From assembly GCA_030159235.1 (NCBI GenBank), contig BSBG01000002.1, forward strand, positions 372,001-436,000: DNA of 64,000 nucleotides, in the 5' to 3' direction. The stretch is from Bacillus safensis. GTDB lineage: Bacteria > Bacillota > Bacilli > Bacillales > Bacillaceae. How positions within the stretch are numbered: position 1 is the first letter of the stretch; each line of letters starts with the position of its first letter. Made by a program: the position numbers and the translations under genes. Under the pieces are notes generated by a model. That model worked only from the letters and a program-made list of their open reading frames with translations, ran no database searches and was not told the origin of the DNA. Of this stretch, positions 1 to 8,756 are shown in pieces.

Positions 1-36
1 GTGTGGGACAATACTTTTAGGGGGAGGATGTTTAGT

Positions 37-528
37 ATGAACGGTTTATTGCGCAAGCTAAATGTAAAACTTACACTTGTATTAACACTTATTGTGACTC
101 TTGGAATCACTTCTGCTTTTGGTCAGGCATCAGCCAAAGAACAATGGGACCCTCAAAAACAGCAAAGAATTGCACAGGCTATTTTCGAAGCTGCTACATA
201 CAATGAAGTAGATAAAACTTTTTCCTTTGATGAATCCAAAGTGATCAATGCTGGTTTACCAAAGGATATTTCATTAGAGATCAAAAATTATTTAGAATCA
301 TTGGCTGGAACTGATGCTGAAAAAGTGTATCAAGATCAATTATCTGCACAGCAAAAAGGTGAAGTTACAACTATGGTTGCTCCGCTAGTGATATGGGCAG
401 CAAAAGTATTGGCTGGCGCAGGTCTAGCATGGTTAGGTAAAAAGCTTTTAGATATGGGCGGCCATGAATTTTGCAAGCGTTACAAAAACGAAAATAAAAC
501 AACTAAGTATGTTTGCAAATTCCTTTAA
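37..528 (+). CDS. Secreted peptide-toxin-like protein at prophage left end
   Basis: A 163-residue protein starting at ATG 37, 9 nt after a GGGGAGG box; the ATG at 28 abuts that box and is unlikely. Residues 1-35 form a signal peptide (basic start, long hydrophobic stretch, then AFGQASAKE). A hydrophilic middle follows. The C-terminal third has a hydrophobic helix (around VAPLVIWAAKVLAGAGLAWL) and a tail with two cysteines. This plan, signal peptide then spacer then hydrophobic two-cysteine C-terminus, is like SdpC-type killing factors, but I see no convincing sequence identity. The next gene encodes a small membrane protein, so a toxin/immunity pair is plausible. It runs opposite to the lysis genes, as lysogenic cargo often does. 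The toxin role is inference. Confidence 0.6.
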   Translation: MNGLLRKLNVKLTLVLTLIVTLGITSAFGQASAKEQWDPQKQQRIAQAIFEAATYNEVDKTFSFDESKVINAGLPKDISLEIKNYLESLAGTDAEKVYQDQLSAQQKGEVTTMVAPLVIWAAKVLAGAGLAWLGKKLLDMGGHEFCKRYKNENKTTKYVCKFL

Positions 529-550
529 TTTTTGAAAGGAAGTGGTTTAA

Positions 551-757
551 TTGAGAAAAACAAATTGGTTTCTGTCTGTGTTTATAACTGCTTTAATCTC
601 CTTTGTAATTCAATCGGGATTAAGTAAATTCGGCGTGATTAATATGTCAAATATTTGGGCAGATTTAGTCAGTTGGATAGTAATATTCTTTGTCGTATTC
701 ATTGGCGTTGAAGCGTCTTTTAGAACGATTAATAAAATGAGACATCGAACCGAATAA
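551..757 (+). CDS. Small membrane protein, candidate immunity partner
   Basis: A 68-residue protein with a TTG start preceded by an AAAGGAAGTGG box. Two hydrophobic segments (about residues 6-25 and 35-55) are joined by a short loop, and the tail is basic. It starts 22 nt after the stop of the secreted-protein gene and runs the same way, so the two are probably cotranscribed. Small two-helix membrane proteins next to secreted toxins usually give self-protection; that role is inferred only from context. I recognise no named family. Confidence 0.6.
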   Translation: MRKTNWFLSVFITALISFVIQSGLSKFGVINMSNIWADLVSWIVIFFVVFIGVEASFRTINKMRHRTE

Positions 758-765
758 AGACAAAC

Positions 766-799
766 AAAAAAAGCCCCTCCAATTAGGAAGGGCTTTTCC
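766..799. terminator. Bidirectional terminator between cargo pair and endolysin
   Basis: An inverted repeat, AAGCCCcTCC / GGAaGGGCTT, with a 5-nt loop, has an A-run on the left and a T-run on the right. It can end the rightward two-gene unit and the leftward lysis operon. Confidence 0.8.
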
Positions 800-802
800 A
801 TT

Positions 803-1612
803 TTACTTTTGTTTTACCTGAACATATTTAGATGCAGCCGTGATGTATAATCCTGATTTAAGTTTATACATTTTCGATCCGTTAACCGTCACAGTCTTAT
901 CAATCGTAAATGCTTCACCCGGCTTTACTTTTTTGTGCTTTGCTGACCAGCTAGGCTTATCATAGACCCATAGCCACCCGTCCGCATTCGGCTTCACCAC
1001 GGCCATTTTAACGCCCTTTGGTGTGGCTTCTTTTTTAGGGCTTGGTTTAGATGATGATGACACCTTTTTTAAACCGACGGCTGCAGCAATTCCTTCCGCG
1101 TGTCCCTCGGCCAACAAATTGAGGAACGAATCTTGTTTGAGCAGCGCAGCATCTTCTTTACGGTCGATGAAAAGGTTCTCTGTTAGGACTGCTGGCATTT
1201 TTGTCTCTCGCAATACTGCAAGATCCTTAGACTTGGTTCCGCGGTCCCCTGCTTTACCTTTAATTTTTCTATAGATCGCATCATGTACGATTTTTTGCTG
1301 CTTGCCAGTCCCGGATAATGCAGATAATTCGACGTAGCGAAACGACTCAAAGCCTGTGCCGCCAGCTGCATTGATATGGATGGATGCAAAATAATCAGCG
1401 CCCCAATTATTTGCAAGTCTTGCTCTTTGAGACAGATCAATATAAATGTCAGTTGAACGCGTGAGTTTGACCGTTGCTCCATATACCTTTTCAAGAATCG
1501 CTTTTGTTTTCTTTGCGATAGTTAGTACAAGGTCTTTTTCTTTTAATCCGTTTGCTGCTGCGCCCGGATCGTGCCCGCCGTGTCCCGGATCAATCATAAT
1601 TTTCTTTGTCAT
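803..1612 (-). CDS. Phage endolysin, N-acetylmuramoyl-L-alanine amidase (Amidase_3)
   Basis: This zinc amidase cuts the bond between muramic acid and the stem peptide at the end of the lytic cycle. The Amidase_3 domain fills about residues 1-180: DPGHGGHDPGA near the start, KEKDLVL, the SIHINA motif and the catalytic LTENLFI. A Lys/Ser/Pro linker leads to an SH3-like wall-binding region (about 200-269). ATG 1612 is preferred over ATG 1618 because AAGGAG lies 9-10 nt upstream of it. There is no signal peptide, so release depends on the holin gene just upstream. It is the last gene of the late leftward operon. Confidence 0.92.
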   Translation of the reverse strand: MTKKIMIDPGHGGHDPGAAANGLKEKDLVLTIAKKTKAILEKVYGATVKLTRSTDIYIDLSQRARLANNWGADYFASIHINAAGGTGFESFRYVELSALSGTGKQQKIVHDAIYRKIKGKAGDRGTKSKDLAVLRETKMPAVLTENLFIDRKEDAALLKQDSFLNLLAEGHAEGIAAAVGLKKVSSSSKPSPKKEATPKGVKMAVVKPNADGWLWVYDKPSWSAKHKKVKPGEAFTIDKTVTVNGSKMYKLKSGLYITAASKYVQVKQK

Positions 1613-1658
1613 GTTCATCTACTCCTTAATTTGTTTTTATATAGAAAAAAGCCGCAGA

Positions 1659-2078
1659 TTACTCAGCAGCTTTCTTTTCCTCTTCTTCTTTTTGGCTGTC
1701 ATTTTCAATCACATGAAGCCTGTCAGTGATGGAAGTTGGAATTTTCACGCCGATCTGTGCAAGGTTCTCTACGATAGACAACCCCTCATTGGCGATGTAA
1801 AAAAGCACTGTACCAAAGGTTAGCACTCCGTTTAGTCCCATGATCTGATCAATGATGTTAGCAACAATTACAACAACAAAACTAAGCATTTTACGAACGT
1901 AACCGAACCATGCCGTGCGGCTTCGCAGCTTACCGACCTTCCATGCTTTAATGATTCCTGTTAAAACGTCAATGACGCTTAGCAGCAAGAGCAAGTCCAG
2001 AAATTTCACTCCGCCAAATAAATAAGTCTTCGCTAAATCCAAAGTTTCAAAGTTAATAAACACTATCGTTTCCTCCAT
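1659..2078 (-). CDS. Holin, phage_holin_4 / TcdE-like family
   Basis: About 139 residues with three or four hydrophobic segments (LFGGVKFLDLLLLLSVIDVLTGI, MLSFVVVIVANIIDQIM and GVLTFGTVLFYIANEGLSIVE regions) and a strongly charged C-terminus rich in E and K. The VIDVLTGIIKAW segment is typical of this holin family. It would permeabilise the membrane so that the adjacent amidase reaches the wall. ATG 2078 is chosen because AAGGAGG lies 11 nt upstream; GTG 2090 overlaps that box. No second holin or antiholin is visible. Confidence 0.88.
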   Translation of the reverse strand: MEETIVFINFETLDLAKTYLFGGVKFLDLLLLLSVIDVLTGIIKAWKVGKLRSRTAWFGYVRKMLSFVVVIVANIIDQIMGLNGVLTFGTVLFYIANEGLSIVENLAQIGVKIPTSITDRLHVIENDSQKEEEEKKAAE

Positions 2079-2104
2079 TTCGTTAATCACCTCCTTTAAG
2101 AAGG

Positions 2105-2132
2105 CAAAATAAAAAGCACCTGTTAAGATGCT
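2105..2132 (-). terminator. Possible terminator between tail module and lysis genes
   Basis: On the minus strand AGCATC-ttaaca-GGTGCT (one G-T pair) is followed by TTTTTATTTT. It overlaps the stop of the XkdX-like gene and may lower or uncouple transcription into the holin and endolysin. Confidence 0.5.
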
Positions 2133-2302
2133 GTTGAACCTAAATCCACTGAGACAGCAGGCTTGTCAAACTTCAAACCTGTTATCTCTTCAAATTCTTC
2201 TTTTGTAATGACTTCCATTGCTACATAATCACGCATAATCTCAGGTGTATAAACTTCCCAAGCCCAAAACACTTTTAAATCTTCTGCTGTAGGATATATC
2301 AT
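2123..2302 (-). CDS. XkdX-family small phage protein
   Basis: A 59-residue ORF starting MIYPTAEDLKVFWAWEVYTP, with a GGGG-containing box upstream of the ATG. Its start overlaps the stop of the preceding gene (ATGA). The size, the position after the fibre and baseplate genes and before the holin, and the KxFWAW...YV...ITKEEFEEITG pattern match XkdX of PBSX. XkdX proteins are structural or tail-associated, of unclear function. Confidence 0.75.
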   Translation of the reverse strand: MIYPTAEDLKVFWAWEVYTPEIMRDYVAMEVITKEEFEEITGLKFDKPAVSVDLGSTAS

Positions 2303-2595
2303 GATGATCCCCCTCGCTGTAGCTGTGCTACTTGCAGCGTAAGCATGGCAACTTGTTTTTTTAGAAAAGTCACATCATCTGGCGGAAGTGGATCAGGCTG
2401 CAAACTATCAATATATTCTTTAGATGCCGCCTCGAACCATTCTTCTTTTTTGGGATCATACTTTGCAATAAACAGCCCATCTGGTGGCTGTTTATCTGTA
2501 TAGCCTTCGGGTATTTGCTCGCCATTTTCAACGTCAACTTCAATTTCTTCGCCCGGCTGCCAAATGAAATCATCATTAAATTTATAGACCCACAT
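2299..2595 (-). CDS. XkdW-position tail-associated small protein
   Basis: A 98-residue acidic, proline-containing protein. The C-terminal 25 residues (FLKKQVAMLTLQVAQLQ) form a heptad-like coiled coil. It lies between the BppU-type baseplate gene and the XkdX-like gene, where PBSX-type phages carry XkdW, and the pattern DPLPPDD followed by a short coil also recalls XkdW. It may be a tail-fibre assembly factor or minor structural protein. Function not established. Confidence 0.6.
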   Translation of the reverse strand: MWVYKFNDDFIWQPGEEIEVDVENGEQIPEGYTDKQPPDGLFIAKYDPKKEEWFEAASKEYIDSLQPDPLPPDDVTFLKKQVAMLTLQVAQLQRGGSS

Positions 2596-2607
2596 TTTTC
2601 TCTCTCC

Positions 2608-3963
2608 TTACTTAGTTCTAAATCGAAACCCAAACGATAAAAATTCAACGGGGTTTGATGTGTTTGAACTGGACTGTATACATACTCTGCCATCAGTGCC
2701 GATAAAGGTTCTGTGTATTTGTGGTACTCCTGGTGTTCCTACACTGGATGCAATACCAACAAAATATTCGGACTGCATTGGACGATAACCTGCGGGCAAG
2801 GTAAAGACTGGCGTTTCAAGCCCTAGAACACCGCCGTAAACAGCGCCTTTTATCTCGACAACTCCCGCAGCATCCTTACTGAATCTAACCGTATGAATAC
2901 TGCCATCTGCTGGCACATATTGCTTCCACGACGGTTGCAGTGTCGGCTTTTGCCATGTTACATCAAGATCGGTGGCCGTTAGTTGCCGTTCCCAAGCCGT
3001 CCAAGTCTCCGAATCGCTTTTTCGGAATCTGAAATACGCCTGTTTCCCCTTCGATGATTCGTATGCTATTTGGGCAAGAGTATTGCCATAGCTCATAACA
3101 AGCAAAAACACGAGATTAAAAGACGGTGGGCCATTAACTCCAGCGTTGTATATCAAGTACATGCCCGTTTGAGTTATTGTGTTATAGTCGGTAACTTCTG
3201 CACTGCCTCTGTAATACACTCTTCCATTATCTAACGTGAGTTTCGCCAACTGAGCCGCATTCCAGCGATCTTTTTCCACTTCAGTCACATGTGTTTTTTG
3301 GTCTGCTGCATGTTCATCTGTATATTTTTTAGCTGCTGCAAGCGCTGCATCAGCTTTTCTTTTTGAGCCTTCTTTTGTTTCTAATGCTTCAAGGTCATCT
3401 AGTTTTTCTTTTAAGTGTTCAAGCTGCTGTTGAAGCTCTTTTGTAGTCTCGTCAATGTTTTCTTGCATCACATCGGTGCGCTTTTTTATATCGGTTTCAA
3501 GTTCTGCTGCTTTTTGCTCTATTTTTGATTTCAACGAGTCAAAATGGTCGATGTAATATTCTGCAGCTGGAACAATATTTTCATCAATTAGGTTCTTCTT
3601 TATATCAAAAATGAATTCATGCACAGACATTGATTGCCCATTTTTATAGAAGAGATTCAAAGACGCTTGCACTCTGCCGTATATCTTGATTTCATCGTTG
3701 TTTAAAATGTATTCGGCTATCCCTTCCACTTTGTCAGACACCAAGATGTTTCTAATGTGCTTTGACCCATTGGAGAATAACAATACTAACTTACCCTCTA
3801 CAGCTGATAAGGGGAGAGGCATACCATCTTTACGCAGCTTGAATATTAATCTAGCTGTGCCTACATCTTGAGTTGAAAAAATGATTTTAGAATCATAGAC
3901 GCTTTGATTGTAAGCATCTATGACAAAGGATAGCGAACCATTTTTGTATATTTTATTTGCCAT
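2608..3963 (-). CDS. Baseplate upper protein (BppU-type) with receptor-binding C-terminus
   Basis: 451 residues. The N-terminal ~140 resemble the BppU N-terminal domain, which attaches fibres to the baseplate. A long coiled coil follows (about 140-215, rich in E, K, L and D), then a YTDEHAADQKTHVTEVEKDRWNA-type segment common in Bacillus phage fibres, then a beta-rich C-terminal head (about 240-451) likely to contact the cell surface. The gene overlaps the small gene upstream. Receptor specificity cannot be read from the sequence. Confidence 0.82.
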   Translation of the reverse strand: MANKIYKNGSLSFVIDAYNQSVYDSKIIFSTQDVGTARLIFKLRKDGMPLPLSAVEGKLVLLFSNGSKHIRNILVSDKVEGIAEYILNNDEIKIYGRVQASLNLFYKNGQSMSVHEFIFDIKKNLIDENIVPAAEYYIDHFDSLKSKIEQKAAELETDIKKRTDVMQENIDETTKELQQQLEHLKEKLDDLEALETKEGSKRKADAALAAAKKYTDEHAADQKTHVTEVEKDRWNAAQLAKLTLDNGRVYYRGSAEVTDYNTITQTGMYLIYNAGVNGPPSFNLVFLLVMSYGNTLAQIAYESSKGKQAYFRFRKSDSETWTAWERQLTATDLDVTWQKPTLQPSWKQYVPADGSIHTVRFSKDAAGVVEIKGAVYGGVLGLETPVFTLPAGYRPMQSEYFVGIASSVGTPGVPQIHRTFIGTDGRVCIQSSSNTSNPVEFLSFGFRFRTK

Positions 3964-4234
3964 GCCCTCCCTCCTTTTCTAGCTGCAGAACCTTATCATT
4001 CAACGTTTTAATAAGGCTTCTCATTTCTTCTATTTCACTCTGACTTACTGGTGCGATTTGTGAAAATTCAACTCTTTGGCCGTCCCCGTCTTCTAAATAC
4101 ACGTTGCTAAAGTTGACTCCCTCAAGCTGGATCACTCGATTCCCTTCAAAGTCATAAGCAGTGACATCCTCCCCGTAAACAAAAGCAGAAGCCACTTCTA
4201 ACCTTTCAATACCCATGACTAAATAAAGCATCAT
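3953..4234 (-). CDS. Small tail/baseplate protein with C-terminal coiled coil
   Basis: 93 residues with a beta-rich N-terminal half and a C-terminal coil (SEIEEMRSLIKTLNDKVLQLEKE). It overlaps the tail-spike gene upstream by 4 nt and the BppU gene downstream by 11 nt, so translation is probably coupled. It looks like an adaptor or trimerising accessory of the fibre apparatus. No named family recognised. Confidence 0.6.
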   Translation of the reverse strand: MMLYLVMGIERLEVASAFVYGEDVTAYDFEGNRVIQLEGVNFSNVYLEDGDGQRVEFSQIAPVSQSEIEEMRSLIKTLNDKVLQLEKEGGHGK

Positions 4235-6159
4235 GCCACATCCTTTGCTTCGGTTACTGTATCAGGCGCATTATCTACAACCCCACTTATTGTCCAATTC
4301 CCTTTACATACATTCCCATGTCTGACAACTCCTTTGACAGAAGACGTAATGTAGATGCCAGCCCTAGCTAAATTAGTAAGTGTAGAAATGGATCTACACT
4401 TGTTATCTGCAAGAAGTATATCTCTTGCTCCGTTTGCAATTCTAATGGCTTCATACTTTCCATGTTGGCCGTGTCCCGCACCTGTAATAGTGTTGTCTGA
4501 TACTTCACCAAAAAGCACTCCTGAAATTTCTATTCCATATCGTTTAGGTCTCCTAACAATATTAGAAGTAATACTTAAATCAGAAGAATCACCGAAAGCT
4601 GCAATACCATCCCGACCGATAAAACTAATTTGATTGCTTCCAGATACCGTCACGCCGACACAATCGTTCATCCAAACACCGTCACCTGACGTATTGGATA
4701 TTTGATTTGCTGACACGATACCGTTTCTGACAGCATCCAATCTTATGCCGGCTTCGTTTGCACCACCAACACCATCAATAATGTTGTTTTGTATATTAAC
4801 ATTTCTCGCAAATCCTGATTCGTCGTTGATACCACGAATATAAATCGCTTCGTTTTCCCTTGTGTCTAATATCATGTTACCTGAGACGTGAACATGTCTA
4901 AAGGTTTGTGAACGGGACATTTGCTCAAATTTGTTGTTCAACGTATGGTGTTTATTTGCTGGATCAATGGCACTGACTGTTATACCAAATCTACAGTTTC
5001 GCAGCGTATTATCTTTTATATCTGTGACGTTCCAGTTGTAGCCGCGAATGGCCCAACCTTCCATATCCTCAAATAAGCAATCTTTAACTCTTATGTTTTC
5101 ATGCCAGTAGCCTATGGTGGAAGAATGAGAACCGACACCTCTCGGCCACGCCTGCGTACCTGGTGTATTAGATTTGCCAAAGTTACAGCCTTGAATTAGT
5201 CCGTCTTTGCAAGTCGTGAAGTCATAGGCACCAAAAGCGCCGAACACTTCTTTTCTTTGCGCTAAATCTATTTGAATTGCCTCGGAGAAGTATCTTGTTC
5301 CATCATGATCAACAAACCCGTAAAAATTAGAATCAAGCACTTTGAAGCGTTGACAAGCGTTAAATTCTATCGCATGATATCCGCTGACATCTATAAAATT
5401 AGTGTTTCTAATATAAATGTTCTTAGCATGTCCGAAAGAAAAGCAGTTGTTTTTTGTTGTAAATTCGGCGCCCCTACAGTCCCACGTGCCACCGTCAAAA
5501 TACATATTTCCGTTTCCCTCATAACCAAAGTAATCAACTGATCCATCTCCATTAGTCATCATCGTCTTGCCGTGATAATTTAGTAAATAGGCACCCTTAG
5601 CATCAAACCAGGTATTACCCCAATTGACTAACGTCGCTCCTAAACGGTAAGCACCCGGGGGGACAACCACTCTGATACTTTTACCTTTTTTTGCTCTGTC
5701 TAACGCTGCTTGAATGGCGAATGAAGATTCGTATTTACCTGTGGGATCGGCTCCTAAATCAAGTACATTAATGTCAGGTTGACGATCTAAGCGACTTATG
5801 ATCAAACCAAAATCATAATCTAATCTGTCTTTTACAGTTTTGTGAATGCTTGCGTCAAGGGCAACACGGGTGTCTACAACTTCTTTGACATCGTTCCCAT
5901 CATGATTCAGTACAAGGTTTGTCAATCTAGCCCACATGTTGTCAATCCTGTTGGCAACGGTGAACAGACCGTGCATAATCTGACTAGACAAGTGAGCTTT
6001 TTTGCTGTCCTTGTGAGACTGTAATTCAGTTACGTTTTTATTAAGCTCGTTCTCAACCGCTTGCATGTCGCCGCGCAATTGGGATTCATAGACTGAGTTT
6101 CGGGTTGTGTCATAATCTTTTTTAAGCCGGACCAATTTATTCACTCCTTTCAATTCCAA
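4231..6159 (-). CDS. Tail spike with pectate-lyase-like beta-helix
   Basis: 642 residues. Residues 1-125 form an alpha-helical attachment region. From about 130 (INVLDLGADPTGKYESSFAIQAALDRA) a pectate-lyase superfamily domain begins, followed by a long right-handed parallel beta-helix with many N-rich turns of the NxI...G.. type. Such spikes bind or depolymerise surface polymers, in Bacillus commonly wall teichoic acid or capsule. The gene follows Tal, as usual for the adsorption module. Enzyme activity is inference. Confidence 0.82.
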   Translation of the reverse strand: MELKGVNKLVRLKKDYDTTRNSVYESQLRGDMQAVENELNKNVTELQSHKDSKKAHLSSQIMHGLFTVANRIDNMWARLTNLVLNHDGNDVKEVVDTRVALDASIHKTVKDRLDYDFGLIISRLDRQPDINVLDLGADPTGKYESSFAIQAALDRAKKGKSIRVVVPPGAYRLGATLVNWGNTWFDAKGAYLLNYHGKTMMTNGDGSVDYFGYEGNGNMYFDGGTWDCRGAEFTTKNNCFSFGHAKNIYIRNTNFIDVSGYHAIEFNACQRFKVLDSNFYGFVDHDGTRYFSEAIQIDLAQRKEVFGAFGAYDFTTCKDGLIQGCNFGKSNTPGTQAWPRGVGSHSSTIGYWHENIRVKDCLFEDMEGWAIRGYNWNVTDIKDNTLRNCRFGITVSAIDPANKHHTLNNKFEQMSRSQTFRHVHVSGNMILDTRENEAIYIRGINDESGFARNVNIQNNIIDGVGGANEAGIRLDAVRNGIVSANQISNTSGDGVWMNDCVGVTVSGSNQISFIGRDGIAAFGDSSDLSITSNIVRRPKRYGIEISGVLFGEVSDNTITGAGHGQHGKYEAIRIANGARDILLADNKCRSISTLTNLARAGIYITSSVKGVVRHGNVCKGNWTISGVVDNAPDTVTEAKDVA

Positions 6160-6174
6160 AAGAAAAAAACGCTC

Positions 6175-7911
6175 TTAATTGAGCGTTCTCATTAATTGAT
6201 CAATGTATCTTTTTTGTTGCTTAATCTGCCGCGCCTGGCTTACTTGATAGTCCTGGATGTCTTTCCTAAAGTTAGCGAAAGTCATTTTAGGGCTGTCATA
6301 CGGGTTGAGGGGATTATAAGTAACAGACACTAACCTTACATCATCCTCAAACGTAATCCCGTTTGCTGTATCAGCAATGACATGTATGGTGTCACCCTTC
6401 CAAAATTCATCTTCTATCCCTAGTAATGCTGGCTCATAGATATACTGATACTCTGCCTCAACGACCACGTCAGGATATGGGTTTACGTGCTTTTTCAAAG
6501 CAGATACCATATTGCTTGCTTTTTTTACTGTGTCATCTCTTATCGGCTCACCCCAGCGCGGCTTTCCTTCAATGAGAAACTTATCTTCATCAGAATGGAT
6601 ATAAAGGATAGGCTCGAATTCGTATTCAGGCTCTTTTTCCTCTTCATCCTCGTTCGTTTTTGTATCAGTTGATTTAGTATCACTTTTCTTAACTTTCTTT
6701 TCTGCGCCGTAACCCCATGCTCTTGTGGAAGTGTTTTGGTCATTGATCTTTAATTTAAAGCCCGGCATATTGTATCGGCTGTCAAAAGTGTAATCTACTA
6801 CTTTCCCCATCTTTTTATATACATAGATGACATAGTTGTTTACATCAAGCTCTATTTCATAATCCTCAACAATTTGATCCATTAACTCAATACAATTCTT
6901 TTCGCCGAAGCCGTCTTGATCAACGGTATCAAATGCTGATTCTTTTTCTTTCAAGACATATTGAAAAGGTGTGTCAGCAAGTGCAATGTCTAAGGCTTCT
7001 TTAATATTCAGTTTCTTTGACGTTTTTTCTTCGACTCTGTCATTTACAAGAAGAACAGTATACACATGATTGGCCGTTACCTTTTTCTGCAGCACGTTTT
7101 TTCTGCTCTGATCAAGCTCAATATCCGTAATGTAATATTTTTGATGGTTGTAAACTTTTTCATCCAAGTACAGTATGTTTCCAGGTATTAATAAATCAAA
7201 TTCCGTTCCGTTATCCTCTGTTCGCATTAACGTAAAAGTAAAACTCTTTTTACCTGTTGTGTCGTCTTGCAGCTCCAACACAGCACCAACGATTTCCACA
7301 AGCTCTTTGCCGTCCTTGGTTGAGACATGCAGCTGCCTAAAATCAATATCAGAAGGTAGTCCGTCGTTTAACTCTACGTCCTTTCCCTGATATTCCTTGC
7401 TTGGATATGTCGGTTTAGTTGGTGTTTCAGGTTCACTGGGTTCATCTGGCACATCTTCAAAGGTGTCATATTGTGTGAGCTTATAAGTAAAGATGATGCT
7501 GTTTAATTTTGTTGCATAGTTTATGTCGGTAGCATATCCGGCTTTTGAAACTGCTGCAGTAGCCTTTTTATAATCTTTTTCACCTACCACATCTTTATAT
7601 CGACTCAAACGAGTGTACAAACTCCCTAAATCCGCGAGACTCTCAGCATATGATGGATACTTTCTAAATTTCGCTTGTATCCTAGTAACGTTTCCCTTTT
7701 TGTCCTGCTCACTAGTCCACATTAATACGTATTTGCCGTTATAAGTTCCTTTGATTCCAAATAGGTTGTTGGCTTGTTGAGAAAGACCACTGGATCCGAA
7801 ACCACTTTCTAGGCACCCCTGAGCGATGACTAGGCTCGCAAGGACATTATATTTTTTATAGACTTTCTGCGCCCCTGGTGCTAGTTTTTTTATAAAATCC
7901 GCTGCAGCCAT
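6175..7911 (-). CDS. Tail-associated lysin (Tal) with N-terminal glucosaminidase
   Basis: 578 residues with two modules. Residues 1-150 are a glucosaminidase (LASLVIAQGCLESGFGSS with the catalytic Glu, then NNLFGIKGTYNG and YPSYAESLADLGSLY). After a Pro/Glu linker, residues 175-578 resemble the prophage endopeptidase tail / Tal family (ITDIELDQSRKNVLQKKVTANH region) and include an acidic low-complexity stretch around 420-440. It forms the tail tip and would cut peptidoglycan locally during DNA injection. Placing the muralytic domain at the N-terminus is unusual, since most Tal proteins carry it C-terminally. Confidence 0.85.
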   Translation of the reverse strand: MAAADFIKKLAPGAQKVYKKYNVLASLVIAQGCLESGFGSSGLSQQANNLFGIKGTYNGKYVLMWTSEQDKKGNVTRIQAKFRKYPSYAESLADLGSLYTRLSRYKDVVGEKDYKKATAAVSKAGYATDINYATKLNSIIFTYKLTQYDTFEDVPDEPSEPETPTKPTYPSKEYQGKDVELNDGLPSDIDFRQLHVSTKDGKELVEIVGAVLELQDDTTGKKSFTFTLMRTEDNGTEFDLLIPGNILYLDEKVYNHQKYYITDIELDQSRKNVLQKKVTANHVYTVLLVNDRVEEKTSKKLNIKEALDIALADTPFQYVLKEKESAFDTVDQDGFGEKNCIELMDQIVEDYEIELDVNNYVIYVYKKMGKVVDYTFDSRYNMPGFKLKINDQNTSTRAWGYGAEKKVKKSDTKSTDTKTNEDEEEKEPEYEFEPILYIHSDEDKFLIEGKPRWGEPIRDDTVKKASNMVSALKKHVNPYPDVVVEAEYQYIYEPALLGIEDEFWKGDTIHVIADTANGITFEDDVRLVSVTYNPLNPYDSPKMTFANFRKDIQDYQVSQARQIKQQKRYIDQLMRTLN

Positions 7912-7922
7912 GACAACCCCCT

Positions 7923-8756
7923 TTACGGAAAATAAAATCTTGTATCGAATACAATCTCAAAATCATTGGTGTTCTGTATTTCAAACTCATTCATGCCTTT
8001 ATCTAAGGACGGCAGCCTACCGGATGTTTTCAATCTTTTATTACCAACAACGGTATACTGTTTCAGGTTTCTGACCTGCTGTGACTTTTTCAGTTCGGCT
8101 TCTATTTTCAACCTCTCATTGTTCGTGTGATTGATAATCGTTATGTTTTTTCCCTTTGCGTTTAGCAGCACGTTGTAATCATGCTGCAGTGGGTTAATCG
8201 GTAAGCCAGGATTGAAAACACTAAACCGTTTTTTGTTTTTGAATCGGTACTGCAGATCGTCGCGCCTTTGAATTCCCATTCCTGAAAACCATCTTTCATT
8301 AGAAAAGTTCTGCGCGCTTAAAGACGTGCCCTTTGACTCTGCCAGCCCTGTGATATTGTTAAAATCCACTTGGAAGGACACCTGGTTTTTTTGCTTGTCT
8401 TTAGGGATCTGAAAGCCTCCGTCACACGTAACCGCAAAACGCCTCCCAGGAAGAAGATCACATGAAATGTAATACCGGGAAGGCTGAACAACGAGATCAT
8501 AAAACTCATGTCTGTACTGATAAAAGTTTGCGGCGATTTTAGCATCTAACAATATCTCAACCTTGATAGACCTTTCTTTGTACACAATGTCGCGCGGATG
8601 CTGCGTCGGTACAAGTCCGTTAAACCTGGTTAACTGTACAAGCTCCCTGTCAGTGCTCGGCGCGTCAGGAGCAAAACTAAGTAACTTAAAATAGGGCAGT
8701 AACCCCGACAAAGGTTGCTCCCCTAAACCATCTCTGAAATCAAAATACAGATCCAT
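7923..8756 (-). CDS. Distal tail protein (Dit), Sipho_tail family
   Basis: 277 residues, between the tape measure gene (adjacent stop and start) and Tal, the standard position for Dit. The sequence has the Sipho_tail layout: an N-terminal belt segment with RDIVYKERSIKVEILLDAK, then a galectin-like C-terminal region (about 170-277). Dit hexamers join the tail tube to the baseplate. Confidence 0.85.
   Translation of the reverse strand: MDLYFDFRDGLGEQPLSGLLPYFKLLSFAPDAPSTDRELVQLTRFNGLVPTQHPRDIVYKERSIKVEILLDAKIAANFYQYRHEFYDLVVQPSRYYISCDLLPGRRFAVTCDGGFQIPKDKQKNQVSFQVDFNNITGLAESKGTSLSAQNFSNERWFSGMGIQRRDDLQYRFKNKKRFSVFNPGLPINPLQHDYNVLLNAKGKNITIINHTNNERLKIEAELKKSQQVRNLKQYTVVGNKRLKTSGRLPSLDKGMNEFEIQNTNDFEIVFDTRFYFP

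Noticed and set aside
1..37. GTG at position 1 as start of the first gene
   Set aside because: It is only the edge of the window; ATG 37 has a well-placed GGGGAGG and is followed by a proper signal peptide.
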